Positions 11,896 through 22,830 of a stretch of DNA of 64,000 bases are shown one piece after another; the first letter of the stretch is position 1, and each line of letters begins with the position of its first letter. Under the pieces are notes generated by a model, which made no database searches, was not told the origin of the DNA, and saw only the letters and a program-made list of their open reading frames with translations. The translations under genes were made by a program, and so were the position numbers. This stretch comes from Luscinia megarhynchos (taxonomy: Eukaryota > Chordata > Aves > Passeriformes > Turdidae), in NCBI GenBank assembly GCA_034336665.1, contig JAPFBE010000069.1, forward strand, positions 124,001 to 188,000, in the 5' to 3' direction.

Positions 11896-12480
11896 TTTTC
11901 GGCGCTCACCCCAAATTTCACAAATCTCCTCAGGCTCCTACCCTCACGCCAGGTGAGTCCCGCCACTTCCACTTCTCCCTCTTTTTTGGGAGGGCGCCTC
12001 CCAAATTTTGTGGACGCCTCCGAATCTCCGTGAGGGCTCGCGTCTCACCGGGCGGTCCGCTTGACCCCACCTTGACCCCAGGTAGGTCCTAAAAAAAACT
12101 CTCAAAAAAAAAAAAATTTGGGGGGTCTTCCAACGTTGACCCAACTTTTTGGAGGTTCTCCAATTTTGGGGACGCTCCAACGCTGATCGCCTTCAAAGTT
12201 GAGTTTGGCCAACGCTGAGTTTGGCCAACGCTGAGTTTGGCCAACGCTGAAGGGTCTCCAGTGTTGGGATCTTCCCAATGCTGAGCCAACGTTGAGTTTC
12301 GGAGGTTCCCAACCTTGAAGTGGTCTCCAGTGTTGACCCAAGGCTGAGTTTGGCCAACGCTGAGTTTCTCCGGACGTTGAGTGTTCTTCCAGCACCATTG
12401 CTCCGGGGCTCTGCCATCCCTCGGGTGACCTCACTGCGACTCCTCGTCGCTCCAGTGCAGGTAGGTTCAGGCCCCGCCCC
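11896..12480 (+). other. Unassigned GC-richer stretch with splice-like junctions in the CH1-CH2 intron
   Basis: Repeats degrade here. Small patches look exon-like: ctcctcag at about 11937 and cacgccaggtgagtcc at 11946-11961, ttgaccccaggtaggtcc at about 12071-12088, and ctccagtgcaggtaggttc at about 12451-12469. None translates into an Ig-like or otherwise recognisable peptide. Between 12180 and 12370 a short array of gccaacgctgagtttg occurs. I could not decide whether these are decayed exons or chance. Confidence 0.3.
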
Positions 12481-12499
12481 TCACCTCCCAAAAAATGCA

Positions 12500-13005
12500 G
12501 CTCAAGCCAAGTCAACTCAACCAACCCAACTCAACTTAACTCCAACCCAACCCAACCCAACTTAACTCAACCCATCTAAGCCAACCCAACCCAACTCAAC
12601 TCAACCCAACTCAACCCAACCCAACCCAACTTAACTCAACTTAACCAACTTAATCCAACCCAACTCAACCCAACACAACTCCAACCCAAAAATCCCAACC
12701 TAATCGAATCTAACTCAACCTCAACCAACCCAACCCAACTGAACTCAACCCAACCTCAACCCAACCCATCTAAACCAATCCAATCCAACTCAACCCAACC
12801 TCAACTCAACTCAACCCAAAAACTCAACCTAATCAAATCTAACTCAACCTAACTCAACCTAACTCAACCCAACTCAATCCCAACTCAACCCAACCTGCCA
12901 ACTCAACCCAACTCAACCCAACTCAATTCAACTCAACTCAGCCCAACCCAACTCAACCCAAAAAACTCAACCCAACGACGTCAACCCAACAAAAAAAAAT
13001 TAACC
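12500..13005. repeat. Pentanucleotide-based array (AACCC/AACTC)n
   Basis: About 500 bases of aaccc, aactc and aacct pentamers with interruptions (aaaaactcaacctaatc). No coding content. It ends just before the CH2 exon's 5' flank. Confidence 0.9.
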
Positions 13006-13019
13006 CAACCTCACTGCAA

Positions 13020-13087
13020 TGACGTCACCGCCCACGGCGCTGACGTCATGACAACCCTCCTATTTTTCCCCCCTCCCAATGACGTCA
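13020..13087. promoter_or_regulatory. Three CRE palindromes (TGACGTCA)
   Basis: Perfect TGACGTCA octamers occur at 13020-13027, 13041-13048 and 13080-13087, the last only three bases from the CH2 acceptor. CREB/ATF factors bind this palindrome. Three in 68 bases is unlikely by chance, but part of the last may simply belong to the splice-acceptor context. Confidence 0.5.
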
Positions 13088-13090
13088 CAG

Positions 13091-13402
13091 TCAAGCCCCG
13101 CCCCCCCACCGTCGACGTCTTCCAAACCTGCGGCGAATCCGGATTGGTCGAGCTCCTCTGCCTGGTCACCGACTGGCTTCTCCCCCCGGTGGGCGTGGCT
13201 CTGGCTGAAGGACGGCGACACTGTGGACCCTGACCACGCCCACACCGAGCGCCTCTGCTCTGGCCACGCCCCCGCACCTTCCCGCCTGGTCTCAGCCTCA
13301 ACGCCTCCATGGCCGAGTGGGAGGGATCGGGACCTTCGTAGTGCCGGGCCACGATCGCTAAGCGCCGGGCCACCGCCGAGTGGACGGCATGCGAGCTGCA
13401 CC
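13091..13402 (+). CDS. Ig heavy-chain constant region, CH2 exon (frame disturbed)
   Basis: Second constant domain. The acceptor is gtcacag at 13090, the donor gtgagcgg at 13403, and the length is 312 bases (104 codons), typical of a CH domain with phase 1 at both ends. The first part reads VKPRPPTVDVFQTCGESG and then VELLCLVTDW, with the first intradomain cysteine. Shifting frame, the middle gives WLKDGDTVDPDHAH, and shifting again, LNASMAEWEGSG. These match the F-strand, with an N-glycosylation sequon, and the region before the second cysteine. At least two homopolymer-type indels are therefore needed to read the domain, although the total length is still a multiple of three. Either the consensus is noisy or the copy is decaying. 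The splice sites and total length favour a real exon with errors. Confidence 0.6.
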
Positions 13403-14395
13403 GTGAGCGGGCGGGGCTTGGGCTGGGCCCGGCTGGGTTTGGGGGTCTTGGGCTGGGCCCAGTTGGGTTTTGGGTTGATCCCAGTTGGGTTTTGGATCTC
13501 CCCAGTTGGGTTTTGGGTTGATCCCAGTTGGGTTTGGGGTCTTCCCAGTTGGGTTTGGGATCTCCCCAGTTGGGTTTTGGTGTCTTGAGTTGACCCCCAG
13601 TTGAGTCTTGGGTCTTCCCAGCTGGGTTTGGGGATCTTGAGTTGACCCCTAGTTGGTTTGGATTGATCCCAGTTGGGTTTGGGATCTTCCCAGTTGGGTT
13701 TTGGGGTCTTGAGAGTTGACCCCAGCTGAGTCTTGGGTCTTCCCAGTTGGGTTTTTAGGGTTTTGGGCTGAACCTGCTATTTGGGTTTGATCCCAGTTGG
13801 GCTTGGGATCTTCCCAGTTGGGTTTGGGGGTCTTGGGTTGATCCCAGTTGGGTTTGGGGTCCCCCCAGCTGGGTTTGGGATCTCCCAGTTGGGTTTGGGA
13901 TCTTCCCAGTTGGGTTTTTGTGTCTTGAGTTGATCCCAGTTGGGTTTTTGGGATTTTCTCCCAGTTGGGTTTTAGGGTTTTGCAGATCCCAGTTGGGTTT
14001 GGGGGTCTTGCTGATCCCAGTTGTTTTGGTGTTTTGGGCTGAGCCCAGTTGGGTTTGGGATCTTCCCAGTTGGGTTTTTGTGTCTTGAGTTGATCCCAGT
14101 TGGTTTTGGTGTTTTGGGCTGGGCACAGTTGTTTAGGGTCTTGGGCTGATCCCAGTTGGGTTTGGGATCTCCCCAGTTGGGTTTGAGATTTTCCCAGTTG
14201 GGTTTAGGGATCTTGAGTTGACCCCAGTTGAGTCTTGGGTCTTCCCCAGTTGGGTTTGGGGGTCTTGGGTGGAGCCCAGTTGGGTTTTGGGTTGATCCCA
14301 AGTTGGGTTTTGGGTCTTGGGGTTCATCTTGGTTGAGCTCTTTGCTGATCCCAGTTGGCCTTTGGGATCTCAAGAGTTGGGCTGGGGGTCTTGAG
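13403..14395. repeat. CH2-CH3 intron minisatellite (cccagttgggtttgggatctt)
   Basis: Units of about 20-40 bases with the core cccagttgggttt and connectors gggtcttgagttgatc. G-rich on +. The related ttgggtcttgggttgatcc motif also occurs in the previous intron. Confidence 0.85.
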
Positions 14396-15040
14396 TTTTT
14401 ATTTTTAAAAAATAATTATTTAGGTAATTTATTTTCAAAAAATAATTATTTTTAAAAAAATAATTATTGAAAAGAGCAATATATATTACATTTTCTAAAA
14501 ATAATTATTTTTAAAAAATAACTTTAAACAGATAATTATTTTAAAAAATAATTATTTTTTAAAAATAATTATTAAAAAATATAATTATATTAAAAGCAAT
14601 CTTTTTCTTAAAATAATTATTTTTTAAAAACAGCTTTTAAAAAAAATTATTTTAAAAAATAGTTATTTTTTAAAAATTTTAAAAATTATTTTTAAAAAAT
14701 ATTTTGAAAAAGAACTGTCTAAAAAATAATTATTTTTAAAAATAATTATTAAAAAATAATTCTTTAAAAAATATTTTTAAAAAATTACTTTAAAAAAGAT
14801 ATCTTAAAAAACTATTTCAAACCAATTATTTTAAAAAATAATTATTTAAATAAATAATTATTTTTAAAAAATAATTATAGTGAAAGAACAATTATTTTTA
14901 AAGAATAATTATTTTTAAAAATATAACTTATTTTTAAAATATAATTCTATTTTTAAAATATAATTTATTTTAAAAATATTTATTCAAAACCACTATTTAT
15001 AAAACAATTCGTTAAAAAAAAAAAAACTTACTAAAAAATC
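14396..15040. repeat. AT-rich array (aaaataattatttttaaaa)
   Basis: Almost pure A/T, made of near-palindromic aaataattatttt units that could form hairpins. Nothing coding. It ends about 35 bases before the polypyrimidine tract of CH3. Confidence 0.85.
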
Positions 15041-15076
15041 CACTTTGGGCTTTTTTTATTTTTAACCCTTTCCCAG

Positions 15077-15387
15077 CCCACCTCTCCACTAACATCAATC
15101 GTCTCTTTCACTGCCCCCCTCCCCTCCGACCTCTACGCCAGCCAGGAGCCCAAAATCCTTCTGCCTGGTCACTCAGCCTGCCCAGCTTAATGTAGGGGCT
15201 GGAGGTCACGCGGTCGCTGCGGGGCGGGCTGTGGCTCCAGCCCTCCCCCGCGCTGACCCACCACTTCAACGGGACTCTCACGCGCCAGCTGCCCGTGCTG
15301 GCCAAGGACTGGAGGAGGGCGCGGGCCTTCCAGTGCCACGTGCACGCCGAGGCTGCCGGGCCCTAGAGAGACGTCAGAGCCGGAAAG
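15077..15387 (+). CDS. Ig heavy-chain constant region, CH3 exon (frame disturbed)
   Basis: Third constant domain. The acceptor is tttcccag at 15076 and the donor gtaggg after CCGGAAAG at 15388; the length of 311 is one base short of a whole number of codons. Readable segments are SDLYASQEPKI leading to the cysteine segment LCLVT after one indel, LTHHFNGTLT with an N-glycosylation sequon, LPVLAKDW, and FQCHVHAEAAG with the second cysteine. The order and the NGT...LPV...DW...CxV pattern resemble CH3 of IgE and avian IgY more than IgM, so a four-domain upsilon-type chain is the best guess. A stop lies in one frame near the end (ccctag at 15361-15366), probably an indel effect. The last 20 bases with the donor recur four times downstream in the intron. 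Confidence 0.6.
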
Positions 15388-17050
15388 GTAGGGCTAAAAA
15401 TTGCTTGGAAAAAATTTGGGGAAATAAGGTTAAAAATAGGAAAAAATTGCAAAAAAAAATAAGGTTAAAAATAGAAAAAATTGCAAAAAAGGGCAAAAAT
15501 AGAAAAAAATTGCTAAAAAGTTCCACAAGGAATTGCAAAAAAGTAAAAGTTTTGGGGTCAAATTGTAAAAATGGCAAAAATCAAAGTTGTAAAATGGCAA
15601 AATCAAATCGAAAAATGCCAAAAATCAAAATTGTTAAAAATGCTAAAAATCAAAACTGTGAAAATGTCAAATGGCAAAATCGTAAAAATGGCAAATCTCA
15701 AAATTGTGAAAATGGCAAATCTCAGAATTGTGAAAATGCGAAAAAAATCGAAATTATAAAAATGTCAAAAATCAAAGTTGTAAAAATGCCAAAAATCTAA
15801 ATCGTAAAAATGCCAAAAATCAAAATTCTGAAAATGCCAAAAGTCAAAATCATAAAAATCCCAAAAATCAGAAAATCACTAAATCTCTAAAATCCTGAAC
15901 TAGGCTTGAGAGAGGACGGCGAGAGCCGCAAGGTAGGGGGTAAAAATTGCTCGCAAAAAAAAAAAAATTTTGAAATAAGGTTAAAAAAATAGAAAAAATT
16001 GCAAAAAATTCCTCACAAGGAATTGCAAAAAACTTAAAAGTTTTAGGGTCAAAATTGTAAAATGGCAAATCTCAAAAATTGTGAAATGGCAAAATCTCAA
16101 AATTGCGAGAAATGCCAAAATCAAAATTGTGAAAAATGCCAAAATCAGTGTTGTAAAAATGGCAAAAATCAAAATTTGTCAGGAAAAATGTCGCACCTTA
16201 AATTGTAAAAATGCCAAAAATCTAAATCGTAAAAATGCCAAAAATCAAAAGCTTAAAAATCCCAAAAATCAGAAAATCACAAAATCCTAAAAATCCTGAA
16301 ATCCTGGAGAGGAGAGCGAGAGCCGGAAAGGTAGGGTTAAAATTGCTCGACTTTTGAAAAAATAAGGTACAAAAATAGAAAAAATTAAGTGAAAAATAAG
16401 GTTGCAACAGAAAAATTGCAAAAAAAGGGCAAAAAATAGAAAAAAATTGCTAAAAGTTCCACAAGGAATTGCAAAAAAGTAAAAGTTTTGGGGTCAAAAT
16501 TGTAAAAATGGCAAAAATCAAAAATTGTGAAAAATGCCAAAAATCAAAATCTTAAAAAATCCCAAAAAATCAGAAAATCAAAATCCTAAAAACTCCTGGA
16601 AATCCTGGAGAGGAGAGCGAAAATGGCTACCGCAAGGTAGGGGTTAAAAATTGCCTCGAGAAAAAAATTTTGGGGGAAAATAAGGTCAAAAATAGAAAAA
16701 ATTGCAAAAAATAAGGTTAAAATAGAAAAAAATTACAAAAAATTCTGTCAAGAAATTGCAAAAAACTTTGAAAGTTTCAGGGAAGTCAAAATTGTGAAAA
16801 TGGCAAATTCTCAAAATTGTAAATATGCAAATCTCTGTACTGTGAAATGCTGAAAAATCAAAATTGTGAAAATGTCAGTAAATCAAAGTTGTAAAATGGC
16901 AAAACCTCAAAATTGTAAAATGGCAAATCTCAAAAATCAAGTTAAAATGCCAAAAATCGAAATTATAAAAATCCCAAAAATCAGAAAAAATCACAAAATC
17001 CTAAAAAATGCTGGAAATCTCTGGAGAGGAGAGCGTAGGCCAGCAAGGTG
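15388..17050. repeat. CH3-CH4 intron array containing four copies of the CH3 3' edge and donor
   Basis: Units of about 300-550 bases. Each begins with a copy of the CH3 exon end and 5' splice site (gagagccgcaaggtaggg and similar), with donors at 15933, 16331, 16637 and 17048. It continues with ttaaaaattgctcgcaaaaa and many short aaaatggcaaaatcaaaatt repeats, and ends with agaaaatcacaaaatcctaaaaatcc. All four donors retain GT, although the last is altered (aaggtgtatg). The real donor is at 15388. Confidence 0.8.
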
Positions 17051-18076
17051 TATGTGGTTAAAAACTCCCTCAAAGTGTCCCAAAAATTTCCCATTTTTTC
17101 CCAATTTTCCCACTATTTTTTCTCAATTTTTTTCTCCAATTTTCCCATTTTCCCCATTTTTATCTCAATTTTTTCCCAAATTTTTCCTCCTATTTTTCCT
17201 CCATTTTTCCCCTCAATTTTCCCCATTTTTTCCTTCTAATTTTCCCAATTTTTTCTCTCATTTTTCCTCCCCTCTCCCCCAATCTCACTCTTTCCCCAAT
17301 TTTCGCCACTCGGGAATTTTTTCTCAATTCTTTTCCCCCTCAAATTTTCCCCATTTTTTCCCCTTTATTTTCCCAAAAAACATTTTTTTCACTTTTTCCC
17401 ATTTTTCCTCTCCATATTTCTCTCCACCCTTCCTACCATTTTCCTTCAATTTTTCCCCATTTTCCCCCATTTTTCCCCATCTCCTCCAATTTTTCCCCAT
17501 TTCTGACATTTTCCCCACTTCCTCATTTTTCCACCCACTTCTCTCTCTACTTCTCACCTTTTCTCCATTTTTTCCCCATTTTTCCCCCATTTTCCCTTAT
17601 ATTTTTCTCATCCTCCACCTCTTTTCCCTCATTTCTCCCCATTTTTATCCAATTTTCCCCCAATTCTTTTTACTCCAATTTTTCTCTCCATTTTCCTCCA
17701 CAAATTTCCCTCCACCTTTCCATTTTTCTCTACTTCATTTTCTCCATTGATTTTTCCCAATTTTTTTCTCAATTTTTCTCAATTTTTCCTCATTTTCCCC
17801 CATTTTTTTCCCTGACTTCCATTTTATCTCAATCTCCCATTTTCAATTTCTTTTCTCAATTTTTTCCCCATTTTTCTTCCAAATTTCCTCTCCACTTTTT
17901 GCCTCATTTTCCTCGCCATTTTCCTCCATTTTTCCGCCACTTCCACTTTTCCTCACCATATTTTCCCCCATTTTTCCGCACATTTTGTTCCCCATTTTCC
18001 TACCATTTTTCCCCCATCTTTTTCCTTCTAAAATCTAATTTTCCTCAAATTTTTAATTTATATATTTTAATTTCAG
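17051..18076. repeat. Pyrimidine-rich array (ttttccccattttt)
   Basis: A kilobase of C/T-rich units such as ttttccccaatttttctc with few purines on +, continuing up to the CH4 acceptor (ttttaatttcag). It resembles an expanded polypyrimidine tract. No gene. Confidence 0.85.
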
Positions 18077-18447
18077 GAAAGCTGCTGTCGCCTCGTGTTC
18101 CTGTTCTCGCTTCTCCTCTCGACGAAATGCTCGCCTCCCCGCCTCCCTCAGCCTCACTCTTGCCTCGCTCCGCTGCTGCTTCCCGGAAGCGCCTGGACGT
18201 GGAAAATGGCAGAAAACTAAGAACCCATCGCCACTTCCTGGTGACGCCCCTTCCGCCAGTGCAGACTGGAAGGAGGTGCTGAAGCGGCGGAAGCCGGGGC
18301 CTACTTTCTCTGTACAGTCAGCCTGAGGTGCCAAGTGGAGAGGGGAGGAAGCGGCCATCTGCCTGCACCGTGGTGCATCGAGAGCTGTCACGCAGCATCT
18401 GGCAGCACGACCAGCCTCTGGTAATCAGCTTTAATTTCTCTCCTTAA
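18077..18447 (+). CDS. Ig heavy-chain constant region, CH4 exon and secreted tail (frame disturbed)
   Basis: Last constant domain. Acceptor taatttcag at 18076. Segments in shifting frames are VFLF near the start, ASPPPSASL, LDVE, then WQKTKNPSPLPGD, SADWKEVLKRRKPG, LYSQPEVPSGE and ACTVVHRELSRSIWQHDQPL, the last being the usual (T/A)C-V-V-H-E-like G-strand of C-terminal Ig domains. The LYSxxEV...CxVVHE order fits the IgE/IgY CH4 type. A GT donor at 18421 (CTCTG then gtaatc) overlaps the coding tail, and a stop follows at 18445-18447 in the frame of the last segment. A donor embedded in the secreted tail is how mammalian IgG and IgE choose secreted or membrane forms, which fits a membrane exon downstream. 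Several indels are needed, so the sequence is unreliable or decaying. Poly(A) signal not identified. Confidence 0.55.
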
Positions 18448-19760
18448 TTAGGCCAGCCCTGCATTAATTAAAAGGAGTTTCTTTATTTTTGTATGCATGG
18501 TGGTTTTTTGAGGGAAATGGGGGTTTTGGGGTTCTGGGCCTGGATTCCTTCATGCAAACACAATGGGTTAATTGATTAGTGGTAATAAGTGATAATGAGT
18601 GATAATTAGCGTATAATTAGCTTCTACCATTAATTCAACTAAAAGAGATTTTGGTGGTTTTTGGGTTTTTGGGGGAAATTTTGGGGTTTTGGGGGTTCCT
18701 GGTCTGATTCCTGCATAAAACACAATGGGTTAATTAATTAGTGGTAATTAGCGAGTGATACAGCTGATAAATTAGCGATAACTAGCTGATTGTGCGTATT
18801 CTTTTGGCGATTTTTGGTGGTTTTGAGGGAAATTTGGGTTTTGGGGAAATTTCGGGTTTTTGGGGGTTCTGGTCTGGATTCCTTCACACAACACACAATG
18901 GGTTAATTGACTAGTGGTAATTAGTGATAATGAGTGATAATTCATGCATAATTAGTTGATTAAAAGCCAATTTTTACATTTTTGGTGATTTTTAGGATTT
19001 TTGTGGCTTTTTGAGGGAAATTTCGGCTTTTGGGGGTTCTGGCACGATTCCTTCATAAACACACAATGTTGACCACACTAGTGGCAATTAGTGGTAATTA
19101 GGCTACCTCACCCTAATTAGCCAGCCTCTGCATTAATTAAAAGGAGCTTTTTGTATGCTTGGTGGTTTTTGGGAAATTCTCTGGCTTTTTTTGGGGGTTC
19201 TTGGTCTGGATTCCTTCATAAACACAATGGGTTAATTAATTAGTGGTACTAGTGATAATGAGTGATACTAGCTGTATAATTAGTTGGATTAAAAGCCAAT
19301 TTTTGGCCTATGGTGATTTTTAGGATTTTTGGGGTTTTTGAGGGAAATGGGCTTTTGGGGGTTCTGGCCTGATTCCTTCATAAAACACAATGGGTTAATT
19401 AATTAGTGATAATTAGGTGATAATGAGATAATTAGCCATTAATTCAATTAGTGCCCATTTTTACGCATTTTTGGGGGTTTTGGGGAAATTTTGGGGTTTT
19501 GGGGTTCTGGTCAGATTCCTTCATAAAAACACAATGGACAATTAATTAGTGGTAATTAGTGATAGTTAGTGATAATTAGTGATAATTAGTGATAATTACT
19601 TCTAATTAAAAGAGTTTTTAAGATTTTTGGGGGTTTTTGGGGAAATTTTGCTTTTTGGCCGATTCCTTCATAACATGGTGGATTAATTAATTAGCTTGCA
19701 TAATTAGTGATACTAGTGGTAATTATTACTACTCACTGAATTTAATTAAAATAATTTCTG
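18448..19760. repeat. Tandem array of about 150-180 base units downstream of CH4
   Basis: Roughly eight copies of a unit reading ttttgggggttctggtctgg, attccttcataaacacaatg, ggttaattaattagtggtaa, then ttagtgataatgagtgataa. It includes copies of gccagcctctgcattaatta, related to the sequence just after the CH4 donor. Divergence between copies is partly consistent deletions and may be consensus error. Confidence 0.8.
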
Positions 19761-20689
19761 AATTAATTCGGCGTTTTTGGGGAAATTTGGGATTTTGGGG
19801 TATTCTGATGAGAAATTTGGATCTTGACTCATTTATTCCTACTGGTAATTAATTAATTAAATTAACTAGCTGGTGATTAGTTAATTAATTAGTGAATTAA
19901 TTGAGTTTGGGGAAAAAACTGGGGAAATTTTGGGTTGAAATTAGAAATTTTGGGGAAATTTTGAGTTAAAAATGGGAATTTTGGGGAAAATTTTAGGGAA
20001 TTTTTGATTTGGGAATTTTGGGAAAAATTTTGGTTTAAAAAAGGGAAATTTTGGGGGAAAAAATTTGGGAAATTTGGGGGAAAATTTGGGGATTTTGGGT
20101 AAAAATGTGGAATTTTTGGGGAAAAATTTGGGAATTTTTTGGGGAAATCGGTGGTAATTTGGGAATTTTGGAGAAAATTTTGGGGGATTTTGTGTTTAAA
20201 AAATTGAATTTTTGGGGAAATTTGGGAATTTTTAAGTTAAAATTTGGAAAATTTTGGGGAAATTTTGGTTAAAATTTGGAAATTTTGGGAAATTTCGGGT
20301 TTAAAAAGGGAATTTGGGAGGAAATTTGGGAGTTTTGGGGAAAATTTTTGGGGATTTTGGGCAAAAGAAAATTTGGGAACTCTTTGGGGCAAAATGTGGA
20401 AAGTTTCGGGATTAAAAATTTGGAATTTTGGGGAATTTGGGGTAAAAAATGGAAATTTGGGAAAACAAAAAGGGGGAATTTTAGGGGGGAACATTTGGGA
20501 CTTTTGGAAATTTTTGGGAAATTTTCGGGGAAAAATCCCAAATTTTGATTAAAATGGAAAGCTTTGGAGTGAAAAAATTTGGGATTTTGGGGAAAATTTG
20601 GAAAATTTTGAATAAACAAAAAATTTGGGGAAAAATTGGGAAAAATTTTCTGCAAATGAAAATTTTGGGGAAAATTCGGCTTAAAATGG
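19761..20689. repeat. G/A-rich minisatellite (ggggaaaatttgggaatttt)
   Basis: Variable 12-25 base units of aaaatttggg and ggaattttgggg with occasional TTAA. Open frames encode only low-complexity Phe/Lys/Gly/Asn repeats. No gene. Confidence 0.85.
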
Positions 20690-22830
20690 CTAAACTGGTT
20701 TATACTGGTCCTGCACTGGTTTATACTGGTCTGTACCTGGTCCATACCTGGTCTATACTGGTTTATACTGGTCCATTGGTTTATACTGGTCTATACCGGT
20801 GCATACTGGTTTATACTGGTCTGTACTGGTTTATACCTGGTTCATGGTGTGGTTTATACCTGGTTTATACTGGTCTGTACTGGTTTATATACTGATCCAT
20901 ACCTGGTCCATACTGGCCTGAGTACTGCCTGAACTGGGATTTGATCCCCACAAGGACAAACTGGGAGAGAAAAAAAACATGGGAAAAATCCTTAAAAATC
21001 GGTTTTGCCTGGTCTTATACCTCGGTTTATACTGGTCTGAACTGGTTTATACTTTCGGTTTATACTGGTCTGTACCTGCCTGTACTTGGTCTGAATCCGA
21101 TTTGATCCTGCAAGGACAAACTGGGACAAACCGGGAGCAAAAAAATTGTAGGGAAAAAATGCCTTAAAAAATCGGTTTTACTGGTCTATACCTGGCTTTA
21201 TACCGTTTATACCTGGTCCTGCACTGGTTTGTACTGGTCTGAACCGGATCTGCGTGAGCCGCGCTCTGGCGCCTCGAGGCCAGCCCGGAGGACGCCGGGG
21301 ACCCCTGGGACGCGCTAGTGCTGGTACGCTTGTTCCCGCTGAGCGTGGCTACTGGGCCACCGGCCACCCTCTGCAAGGCGACTGGGACGGACTGGTTTGT
21401 GTACTGGGAGGACCGGAGGACCGGAGGGACTGGGAGGGACTGGGAGGCAGCTGGGAGGGGGCGGAGTGAAAAACGGGGAGAAAAGGGCTAAAAATGGGAG
21501 AAATGGGAAAATGGGAAAATGGGGATTTGCTACTGGTTTGTACTGGTTTGTACCTGGTTTGGACTGGTTTGTGCTGGGAGAGGACTGGGAGGGATCGGAG
21601 GGAACTGGGATCGAACTGGGATCACCGGGAACTGGGACAAACTGGGAGGAAGAAATGAGAAAAGGGCTAAAATGAGGGAAAATGTGGGAAAAAATGGGGA
21701 AATGCTACTGGTTTGTACCTGGTTTGCAGTGCTTTGTACTCGGGAGGGACCCTAGTTTGTACCTGGGAGGGACTGGGACGAAAACCGACCGAACTGGGAG
21801 GGACTGGGAGTGAAAAAAGGGTTAAAAATGGAGGGAAATGGGATGTTACTTGGTTTGTACTGGTTTGCACTGGTTTGTACCCTTGGTTTGGGACTGGGAG
21901 GGAACTGGGAGGGACCGGGAGGGGAACTGGGAGGGAAACTGGGAGGGACTGGGAGGGAACTGGGATCAAACTGGGACAAACTGGGGAGGAAAATACGAAA
22001 AACGTGAAAGAAAAAATGGGGAGAAAAATGGGAAAATGGCAGGAAATGGGATTTGGGGTTACTGGTTTGTACCTGGTTTGTACCTGGGAGGGACTGGGAG
22101 GGAACTGGATGGACTGGCAGGGGCTGGAGGGAACTGGGAGGGACTGGGATTTAAACTGGGGACAAACCGGGAGGGGAAAAATGGGGAAGTAAAGGGCTAA
22201 AATGGGAGGAACTGGGGCAACATGGGTTACTGGTTTGTACTGGTTTATACTGGTTTGTACCTGGTTTGGACGGGTTTGTACTGGGAGGGACTGAGGGGAC
22301 TTCTCTGGGGTCAAACTGGGAGTTACTGGTTTGAACTGGGAGGGACCTCGGGAGGGTTAAAATGGCGGAAATTTGGATTAAAGGGATTCATTTTATTATA
22401 CCGGTTTATACCCGGTTTGTACCTCGGTCTGTACTCTCGGCTATACCTGGTTTGTAACTGGCTTATACCGGTTTATACCTCGGTTTGTACCTCGGTTTGG
22501 TACCTGGTTTATACTGCGTGCACCAGCTTTATACTGAAGCTATACGGGATTTAAACTGGTGCATACTGGTCCTGCACTGGTCCATACTGGTGCATACCGG
22601 TCCATACCTGGTCCACCACCCGGATTTATACCGCTATTTATACCTGGTCCGCACTAGGTGCAGTGGTGCGCTGAGCCCCTCCTCAGGCTGAGCGTCCAGC
22701 GCGGAAAGTGGTTTGGAACTGGTTTATATACTCGGCTCTGAACTGGTTTGAACTGGTTTATACCGGTTTATACTGGTTTGAACTGGTTTATACCTGGTTT
22801 TGAACCAGTTTATACCGGTTTATACCGAAA
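20690..22830. repeat. Tandem array with a 10-base register (actggtttat/actggtctgt)
   Basis: Copies of actggtttat, actggtctgt, acctggtcca and actgggaggg. It is the same family as 1-1075 but in inverted orientation. It surrounds the putative membrane exon at 21273-21377 and extends more than 1.4 kb past it. G-rich actgggaggg units dominate 21380-22350. Confidence 0.85.
21273..21377 (+). CDS. Probable Ig heavy-chain membrane (M1) exon
   Basis: A GC-rich island inside the actggt array. One frame is open for 35 codons and reads EASPEDAGDPWDALVLV and on to TLCK. Membrane exons of Ig heavy chains start with an acidic linker, then a Trp and a 25-residue hydrophobic helix ending near a basic cytoplasmic stub (VTxxKVK). 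The acidic D/E-rich start, the PWDAL transition and the TLCK end fit this pattern. The helix is interrupted by an Arg and a Gly-Pro-Pro, probably from compensating base errors. No clean GT donor follows (aaggcgac rather than aaggtgac) and no second membrane exon was found. It lies 2.85 kb after CH4 on the same strand. Confidence 0.45.

Noticed and set aside
11940..12090. Micro-exons with acceptor and donor in the CH1-CH2 intron
   Set aside because: Splice-like dinucleotides are present, but the enclosed sequence gives no Ig-like peptide; listed only as unassigned.
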